DNA of 64,000 nucleotides from assembly GCF_000276665.1 (NCBI RefSeq), contig NW_004955470.1, positions 2,174,961-2,238,960 on the forward strand, given 5' to 3'. This document shows, piece after piece, positions 53,901 to 62,900 of this stretch (the stretch's first letter is position 1; each line of letters starts with the position of its first letter). A program made the position numbers and the translations under genes. The notes below the pieces were generated by a model. It had not been told where the DNA came from. It did not search any database and was given only the letters and a program-made list of their open reading frames with translations. The stretch is from Chinchilla lanigera. Its lineage: Eukaryota; Chordata; Mammalia; Rodentia; Chinchillidae.

Positions 53901-56900
53901 AATAAAATGCCCCTTCTACCCCCAGGCATAAATTCTATTAATGGCTGTTATAGTGGTTATCCAAATGCAAATAGCAGACCAAACTAAACATTGAGTAAAG
54001 TAGAATAAAATTACTTACTAGTTTTACTTTTTAATGAGATTATTTTGAGATTAAAAAAAGTCATTTGGCAAAGTTCAGAAAGTATTGATAATGGTAAGAT
54101 TATTGATTTTTGATTATTTAATAAAGAGTATAATATATAAAAATATTTAATATTAAAATGTCTCGTCATATTCTAAATATATGGTCATTGTACAAAAACA
54201 AAGCAATTCACTGAACAAAAGGAAGAAAAATTGTTGTCTCCGCTGTTGTCCAGAGTTACTTGCTGGTGCTCTAGTTGTCCAGTGTCTCTAGTAACTCGTA
54301 ACATTTTGGTGTATATATTTCTCAGTTTTAATTTCTGCACACTTATATTTTCATGTTTAATTTTATATTTGTATATTTCATTTGTATATAATTTTATATG
54401 GGAAAATTAAATTTTTTTTTTTTTTTTTTGGTTTTTTGGTTTTTCTCCGGTACCGGGAACCGAACTCACGAACTTGCGCTTGCCAGGCAGGCGCTTTTTG
54501 CCGCTGAGCTAAATCCCCAGCCCCTATATGGGAAAATTAAAATGTCATAGAAATTATTTTAAAAATTTATTCTAGTGGCATCTTTGTATATCTAACTTGT
54601 AAAGAGCACGTATGTATATACAGTTGTGTTTATGTATGTATGTATTATATATACTTTAGTTATTACCTTCATTTTTATTTACTTGAGGATATTTTATTCA
54701 GTAAATATACTACAGTTTATAGAAACAACATGATATTTTTGGAAATTACACATTTTTGCTATTATAAATGTATTTTTGGACTGTATGTCGAAGCTAAGCA
54801 CTTAGGTAAATATGTAGGACAGCAAGATGAACAGTTTTAAAACTGTGATGTAACATGTCATACTGCCTTTCTCAATGATACTTTTTACTTTACCACAGAT
54901 AACTATGCCTACTTTATAGTACATGTCTACCTCATGCTGATTTGAATGTATTGTATTCTAAGGGTAACAAATGGGTACAGCTGAAATCACTGAAAAATCT
55001 TATAGAGTATATGTGGTTTCATGGAAATTAAATGTACATATAATGTATGCGCAAGCACATACATGATAGGAAATATAAGCAAATATAGCTGCATATATGT
55101 AAACAAATATATATTTTTTAGTTGCAGAATTTTAAAATTGAACATCTTGATCAGATTTGTAAAGAGCTTGTGCTTTGAGCAGCACGTGGGAAATCAACTA
55201 CAGAATAAACATTCCCATCTGCCATATCCTGCCCTCGCTGAGCCCTGATCTCAGGGAGAGAGCTAGCAGACTGCTTTCATCAAAGTTGTTTTCTGAGGCT
55301 GAGAATGTAGCACAGTGTGGAGCGCTTGCCTAGCACGCATGAGGATGAGGCTCCAGGTTTGATTTACAGGATTGGATTGGGGTGGGGAGTAGAGTGGGAG
55401 AAAGGCTATAATAGTAAATTGTTCTTCCAGAGATAAAGCAACTATGGCAAAATGTGAACAATTATTGAATCTTACTGTATTTACATGGTATAATCTTTTC
55501 AACTGTTCATATAAAAGTTCATATAAAAGGTTTGAGTTAAAAAGAAAACCTCTTGCAAAATTGGCACATGATGAAATACATTTAATCTGGGTTATTTAAC
55601 ACCCCAGTAATGCTTGCATAGGCATTGAAAAATAAATACATGAATCATTGTTTCTTCTTGGATATACTTAGTTAAATTTGCATGATTTAAAGTGACATAT
55701 TTGAATGGAAAGCTACGCAGGGTGACTAAGATCTCTCTCTTTCAAGTCTGTGATAATATAGTCACTTCCAGGTACTTGCGTATTGGAGGTCTGTTGCTGT
55801 AGCTGACCATGATTGTCATCAACCATGATGTAATTGACTAGTGGATCTACAGTTTCATTACTTGAGAAACATTCCTTCAGTAATTAGTTTGGAGGGAAAA
55901 ATCATATCTAAAGAAAAAAGCCTAGCTTTAAATACAGTGTAGCAAGAAATAGTCAACTGTTTGAAAATCACACCTTTTAACATATTCTCAGCTATATGAA
56001 AACATTTATTTTGCATATTTCTAGTCTGCTGTTAATTTGAAACCTGTTAATATTATTGTGGAATTTGGTTTTTTTAAAAAAAGATGTTTCTAGTTGGATT
56101 TTTAAAAAGAAGAATGGAATTTGGTGGGTATTTTATGATAGAACCTAAGAGCTTTTTCTGGTTCTGAGTGTCCTATGTAAAACTTAGTGTCAGAGTAATT
56201 AGGGTTTTCCCTTTATTCTACTTTATATTAAAATACCATTAGGAAATGCAAAACTGGTGAATATATAATGAATTGTAAAATATTTTAATGTGTAACTTTC
56301 AACTGTGAAACTATGACTATTGGTATTTTGATGAAAACAGCTGCTGATAAAGTAAAAAAAGTGACATTAAGCTAGTATTTTATTCTTCTAGCCATCTGGT
56401 AGGCAAAAAAAAGTTATAATAATTTGGGAAAGTACTTACAGTGGTGCCTTTGTCCACACTGCTGTGACCTTTCCTACTTTCTCTGTTATTGGTCTTATTG
56501 AAGAAAATTTGCTTTGCCCTTAGCTTTTCATTTTATGTCTCATGCATGTGACAAAGGAGTGTTTTAGGAAGGTTGCTTGTTTTTTCACTGCTAATGTCAC
56601 TGTCTTTTCTGAGAATGCATAACTCATGAACCTGTTACCCATTGTGGTACTAACACTGCAGTTGTGTTTGGTTTCAGTTAGAAAAACAGATGGTAAAAAA
56701 ATTTCACATTGTTTGTGCTTTGTGCTCTGTGTAGATATGTATGAGTACATGCTCTGCAAATAAGACACTGTGCATCTATTTAAAATTTATTTTGTTTAAC
56801 AGAATTGTTATCAAGCCATATTTTCAAGCTCTAATGAACTCGTTAACTTTATGCAGTAATTGGAATATTTATTTTAAACCCATCTATGAATTGCACTAAT

Positions 56901-59900
56901 ACAGAACATGCAAAATATGAAATAAATTCAGAATTTGCCTGTATACAGTATATATCCAATCCAGAGAAATCAAGAAATTCAAACTGAACATGTAGCATCA
57001 CAAACATTTGATTTACATGGCTTTTATTTTTTTATTCCTTCTTATTATTTTTTTTTTGGTACTAGGAATCAAACTCAGGACCTTGTGCTTGCCAGGCAGG
57101 GGCTTGTCTGAGCTATCTCTGTGGCCTTTACATTGCTTTTAAGTGTATTGACCATAATATTAAATTTAATGAAATACTTCTTTGTAGTTTATTGTATAAC
57201 TCAAGTCTATATCAGATCCTTCTGGATAGCTATCTCACAGTACAGTTTGGCACATTTAATCTATATCAGATCTTCTAGATAGCTATATCTCAGTACAATT
57301 TGGCACATTTAACAATAGCATGTAATTACATATCTGTCTCCCTCTACAGAGGATAGACATGTATAAATGAGACAGGATAGAGCAGATTTATAAAGGTCTT
57401 TGTCTTTCATGAAAATATTTTTTCCTCTAATGTCTGGAGAAAAACATGGGCTGGAACATTTGAGATTAACATCAATATCACCAGTCACCTGTAGGCATTT
57501 ATTATTCATGTAGTTGAACTGTGATGTTAATTCTCATTTAGTCTCTGATTAAGCTCCCTGCTGTTAAAGAAAGTTTTCGAAGCAGTGAGTATCCTAAGCA
57601 GATCTGTGTAAAGTTAAATTGATAGCAGTTATTCACTAGCATCTCAGGAACTTTAGCAGAGTGGACAATAAATTGTTTTAAACAAAGTTTTCTCAGCTTT
57701 AATTAAATTTGATGACACGTGTAAAGTCTAATGCCCACAGAGACTTCCTGTCATCCCAAGTGTTACGGATTAAGGGATTTTCAGTGTGGTAATCTTAATT
57801 CTCAGAGTTCTAAATTCAATCGTTTTTGTTTTGTGAATTTTTATTCCTTCAATGTCAACTTTCGTGTGGCTGGATAGGACGAGCCCCTCCTCGGAACACA
57901 ACGGTAGACCTGAACAGCGGGAACATCGATGTGCCCCCCAACATGACAAGCTGGGCCAGCTTCCACAATGGGGTGGCCGCAGGGCTGAAGATCGCCCCTG
58001 CCTCCCAGATCGACTCAGCTTGGATAGTTTACAATAAGCCCAAGCATGCTGAGTTAGCCAATGAGTACGCTGGCTTCCTCATGGCGCTGGGTCTGAATGG
58101 ACACCTTACTAAGCTGGCTACTCTCAACATCCATGACTACCTGACCAAGGTGAGAGCTCATTCCCAGTGCCTGGCGTTGGGCCTCAGTTGCCAGTTGCAT
58201 TAGCTCCTCATTACCATTTACCTTTCCTTACTCATTCTTGTACCTCTAAATCCATTTCTCTCACAGCAGGCCAAGTAATCTTTCTGAAGTGAAAATCAGC
58301 CTAGTTTACTTGCTTGGTCAGAACCATTAAATGACTTCATTGTTCTTCATGTATTTCTGGGAGCCTGTGTGATCCTGCTCAGCTCTCTAGCCGTGCTCTG
58401 TACCATTCTTCCCTTGCTCCTCATCTCAGTGCTCCCTCCCTGCCACTTTTCCAACCTTCGGGTCCTATTACAAGTTTCTCTATGTGATCTTTTAAGGTTC
58501 TTTTCTTAGTAGTCCTCCAACCCCTGCTAACCTAAATGAAGCTACTTAAAATACTCTTTCATAATAGTTCGTAATTTTTATTATACTACTTTTTAATAAG
58601 AGATTTATTTGTGTGTTTTCAGTTTAGTCTTTTTTTTCTCCTGTTAGAGCACTAGCTCCATAAGAGCAAGGACAATGTCTGTTTCATTTTTCTATCACTG
58701 TGCTTATGACATAAAAGTACATAATGAAAATGGCAGTATTTTACTTAGAACTACGTATGTGTTTTGGTAGTGACTCTTCAGTTTCATTTTCTTCTTCATC
58801 TTAGGGCCATGAAATGACAAGCATTGGACTGCTCCTTGGCGTCTCAGCTGCAAAACTAGGCACCATGGATATGTCAATCACTCGGCTCCTTAGCATTCAC
58901 ATTCCTGCGCTCTTACCCCCAACGTCCACAGAACTTGACGTTCCTCACAATGTGCAGGTGGCTGCGGTGGTTGGCATTGGCCTTGTGTATCAAGGGACAG
59001 CCCACAGACACACTGCAGAGGTCCTGTTGGCTGAAATAGGTATGTTAAGAATGATGAATCTCTATAGGTGTATCTCGCTCCACATGAGAAAGTAAAACAA
59101 TAACATTGCAAAAATGGATTAAAAACAGTAGTAGCTTTTATGAGCACAGAATGATCTGGTAACTATAAAAAATTACAAGCATTATTTTTCAAGGCTAATG
59201 TTACTTGTTGCTTAGGTTATTAGCCTGCATATTTAGTGGACCAGCCCATTATGAGATGAGCTCCAGTGGTCACATTTAATGAGATGCCTGTGGTCGTAAT
59301 CACATATGATCACGGCTTTTATTCCACTACCTCTTTACCAGGCAGTGTGTAGCAGTGGCCTGCACTTAAAGTTGATCGTTGTGGTCTGTGGTCTTTAACA
59401 CCTCAGTGTTTATTCTGTTGGACAAAACACTTGAAACAATGGAAGTGATCAATTTCTGTAACTTATGCATGTCTTCGTAAACAGTTTAAATCATCTCTAG
59501 AGTACTAACAAAACTTAATACAGTGTAAATGATATGTAAATAATTGCTACACCGTATTGTTCAGGGAATAAGGAGAAGAAAAATGTTCCGAAAATGCACC
59601 TTTTTCAGTTTATAAGCAAGTAGGTAAGATGCAGGCCTTTAATCAAGTGCTTTGGTAATTTCCAGAATGTTTTTTACTCATTGGCCAGCACATATTAAGG
59701 CCAATCAGGTAAGAACATCTGGATGCAAGTTTTGAAAAAATATTTTCATTCATAGTTGGTTGAGTCCCTGAGTACAGAACCTGCGGATATGAAGGGCTGA
59801 CCATACGTACACATGTACCAGTGATAAAGTTTAATTTATAAGTTAACCATGGTAACAGATTAACAGTAAGAACTAATAATGAAATAGAACAATTAGAATT

Positions 59901-62900
59901 ACTTAAGTTATGAATTGTTTATTTCTAGAATTTTGCTTTTAATTTTCTTTTTTGGACAATGGTTGACCATACATAAGTAGACTTTTGGAAAGCAAAAAAC
60001 TTTATTTTTTTATTTTTTTTGTCTTTTTTCAGACAGAGTCTCGCTATGCAGCTCAGGCTGTCCTTGAGATCACTTTGTAGCTCAGGCTAGTCTCGAACTT
60101 GCAGTGATCCTCCTGCCTTAGCCTCCCAAGTGCTGGGATTATAGGCATGCACCACCACGCCCAGCGTAAAATTTTAAATAAGAGAGGGTGATTGTGTTTC
60201 ACAATATATTGTTGAAGATTCAGTGGTCTTTAATATGATTATATTAGCTAGCTGTTAATTTTAGGGTAATTTTGGGGCTTTCTTTCAGTAAACTGGCAGT
60301 TAGACACTATTTATAATGATGTAACTTTCTGAGTGTAGTCATATTGAATCCATGTGTATTATGTAACCAGAAGGTTAATGCTGTAAAAGTATTGAGCTGG
60401 GATGATAAGAGGTCAGCTTGAACCATGTTGCTGTCGTCATTGCAGGGCGGCCCCCGGGTCCTGAAATGGAATACTGCACTGACAGAGAGTCGTACTCTTT
60501 AGCTGCTGGCCTGGCCCTGGGCATGGTTTGCTTGGGGGTAAGTGGGGTCTGTAGCCTCTCGTGCTTTGCTTTGGACATGTGCACATTGAGACAAGTAATC
60601 TTGACATTCAACTTGGAGTGCCAGTCTGCCTTATGGTGACATCACCTGTGTGTCGTCTTTCTGGATGTTTTTCAAAGTACCAGATTTGTGAATAGAGATA
60701 AGTTATAGTGGAACTTAAGACATTTTTTCATGATTTAGATATGTGTTTATGAATGAATGAAGGGAAAGGTTTCTTGAAAAAAATCTAAAAACATAAGGTG
60801 AAATGAGCAGCTCACTCCAACAAAAAAAGGAAATATATGTAATGAGGAGCCTGGAGAATACAGTAGCTATTAGAAATAATCGCTGACCTTTATGTCACTC
60901 TGGTGTTCAACATATATCCCAGAATGTTGCCATAGTAGCAGTTGCTGTGTGACAGAATATACTATCAGGTTGATTCATTTTTAACCCCATCTAAGAGAGG
61001 TGTACAAAGTTACCAAAACGTTTTATTAAATAATTGCTTCATTTGGAATGTAATTCCCTTAAAAAGCCACCAGTACAGTTTTACGGCCAAGCTAAATGAT
61101 GTAAAGAAACCTATAATGGAATGAGTTTTTCTTACGTGCATTCTGAAAATCCACCCTGTGTTTACTGTCTGTTGGGGGATTTGACTTCACATTGGTACAT
61201 AAACTGAAGAGGCGGTGGTGCAGTGGAAAACTACTGGGATGAGACCTGAATTCTGGCCCTGAGTCATGAGTCAGGTCATTTAACCACCTTTGTTGCTTAA
61301 TCAACCCCACAGACTATTGCACAAAGCTGTCTTGTTTCACATCCAACCCTACCATTCAATAGCTGAGTTACCCTGGACTTACTCTGCACCTCACTTTCCT
61401 CACCTGCAAAAGGAGATTCCTGTAGCTCTTCGATAGGGTTGTTGAAGTAAGCAAGTTAATTCATAGTAAACACACAAAATAGTGCCTGGTACCAAGCAAG
61501 CATTCAATAAATTGTTGTTGTTGTTGTTATTATTCTTAGAGTTATTATTGCTGGAAAAGTTCACAAGCACAGTGATGGAAATATTCAGGCATTCACATTT
61601 AAAGTTTCAGTTATATAACTAATATTTTCCTTTACTATAGGTGTAATGCATTATTTTGAACCCTTCATGTATTTTATGAAATTACCTAAATTCAAACATA
61701 CAGTTTGAACATTATCTCATGAGTAATGTTTAATTAGAAATAGTAAAATACGAAAGTACCCTGCTTTGAAGTTAACTTATTCCCATATTTGTCATGAGTG
61801 TGTGTTATGGATTGTCTTTTATAAGGTTTTGTTTTCCTGCCTGTTATTTTATTTTCCAGCATGGCAGTAACTTGATAGGTATGTCTGACCTCAACGTGCC
61901 CGAGCAGTTGTATCAGTACATGGTTGGAGGTCACAGACGCTTCCAAGCAGGAACGCACAGGGAGAGACATAAATCTCCAAGTTACCAAATCAAAGTAAGT
62001 CCACATCGCAGTAACAGATCAAGGTGCCAGAAGCTAGGGAATTAATTTGAAAATAGTGTTTTCTATACCAACACAATTATAATACCCTAATTTTAAGCAA
62101 GGCTAATACTCAGATAAGTATTATAATAATACAGAACTCTTTTACATGAATTACTTTTCTTTCACTAGGAAGGTGATACCATAAATGTGGATGTGACTTG
62201 TCCAGGTGCTACTCTAGCTTTGGCGATGATCTACTTAAAAACCAATAACAGGTATTTGTACCCTTGCTGTCCTCATTGTGACAGTATGACATCCTTTCTC
62301 ATCTGCTCCTTTCCCCTGTGAGAAAGCAACATGATTTTCATTCTCTCCAGTACTGTAAGTTCACAGATTTCATTGATAAAGAATACATTTTGCTGTTTTA
62401 CCCTATTTGACAATATGCAGTTGTCCCTCAAAATCTGCAGGGCATTGTTTCCTGAGCCCCACAGATAGCAAAATCCACGGCCGCTCAGGTCCTCTATAGA
62501 AAGTGGTGTATAAACTGTGCACATCTTGTATACTTTTTTTCTTGGTACTAGGGATTGACCTCCCGGTCTTGACCCTAAACTGCATACCTAGCTTCTTTTT
62601 TTTTCATTTTGAGACAGGGCCTTGCCAAATCACTCTTGTTACCCAGGGGAGGCTTGAACTTGGGATTTTCTTGCCTTAGCCTCCTAGAATGCTGGGGTTA
62701 CAGACTTATGCCACCATGCCCAACCCTCTTGTGTACATTTAAATCATCTTTTAGTTACTAATAGTATTTCATACTATAAAAATGCTAAGTAAATGGTTAT
62801 TGTATTGTATAGTGAATAATGACAAAAAGAGACTGCATTTATTCAATAGGCATATTATCTCCCCAAATATTTTTAATTGGATGTGGAACCCACAGATATA

